A DNA stretch of 6,556 nucleotides, taken from positions 1-6,556 of the forward strand of contig JAJDEH010000203.1 of assembly GCA_029259935.1 (NCBI GenBank), given 5' to 3'. Positions 6,481 to 6,556 of the stretch are shown here, one piece after another. This stretch comes from Planctomycetota bacterium (GTDB lineage: Bacteria > Planctomycetota > Planctomycetia > Pirellulales > Pirellulaceae). Below the pieces are notes generated by a model, which saw only the letters and a program-made list of their open reading frames with translations, made no database searches and had not been told where the DNA came from. Made by a program: the position numbers and the translations under genes. Each line of letters begins with the position of its first letter. Positions within the stretch are counted from its first letter, which is position 1.

Positions 6481-6556
6481 TTATCCCGTTCGCTTGTCGA
6501 TCATGTCGGCCAGCAGCGCGAACATGCCCGTCTGCGCGGCCGCCACCAACAGCAGC
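6481..6556 (-). CDS. C-terminal end of a membrane protein, possibly a GT2-type glycosyltransferase (partial)
   Basis: The minus-strand frame is open from the right edge to a TAA at 6483-6481, giving 24 codons that read LLLVAAAQTGMFALLADM, then IDKRTG. A hydrophobic helix followed by an aspartate and a short basic tail is what ends many polyprenyl-phosphate glycosyltransferases of family GT2, which carry C-terminal membrane helices, but other membrane proteins end this way too. Twenty-two of 24 codons end in G or C, which strongly supports coding. The stop is ten bases before the next gene, so it belongs to the same transcription unit. The product name is only a guess. Confidence 0.55.
   Translation of the reverse strand, partial: LLLVAAAQTGMFALLADMIDKRTG

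Noticed and set aside
6538..6552. A third occurrence of CACCAACA near the right edge, as a possible extra repeat copy
   Set aside because: Only the short eight-base core matches, the ATGAAGAAATTG block is missing, and the site is inside the coding end of the partial membrane protein.

Overview
The window looks like bacterial chromosome, most probably from a planctomycete of the Rhodopirellula/Pirellulales type. The taxon guess rests mainly on the left-edge protein, whose C-terminal beta-sandwich segment (FAHDQMG, LLLDDLGGGDPN) resembles the ends of very large planctomycete surface proteins as I remember them. Base composition looks moderate and protein-coding density is high. I see no tRNA, rRNA, CRISPR array, insertion sequence or phage gene.

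Layout: (1) 3-230, plus strand: the last 75 codons of a large, probably exported protein. (2) 231-367: a short gap with two hairpins and no convincing promoter. (3) 368-1306, plus strand: an FkbM-family SAM-dependent methyltransferase. (4) 1307-1406: a convergent gap with nested inverted repeats and a 25-codon hydrophobic mini-ORF. (5) 1407-6556, minus strand: a compact cluster read right to left. It contains the end of an unidentified membrane protein, a GT4 glycosyltransferase (5289-6470), an 81-base spacer with a 20-codon mini-ORF, a second GT4 enzyme (3963-5207), a Wzx-like flippase (2570-3970) and a third GT4 enzyme of the CapH/EpsF type (1407-2573).

Function: the minus-strand genes form part of a cell-surface polysaccharide (EPS, capsule or O-antigen-like) locus. 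Three GT4 enzymes would add sugars to a lipid-linked repeat unit on the cytoplasmic face, and the flippase would move it across the inner membrane. The FkbM protein could O-methylate a sugar of the same polymer, although it is transcribed separately. The initiating phosphoglycosyl transferase, polymerase and export genes are not visible. The last three genes overlap by 8 and 4 bases, so translational coupling is likely.

The least ordinary signal is a small repeat found twice, in opposite orientations, at 1330-1351 (+) and 5262-5285 (-). CGCACCAACA is followed by ATGAAGAAATTG, directly in one copy and after two extra bases in the other. Each copy lies just past the stop of a sugar-modifying gene and begins a tiny MKKL... 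reading frame. I cannot name a known system that explains it. The rest of the window is a fairly ordinary polysaccharide locus.
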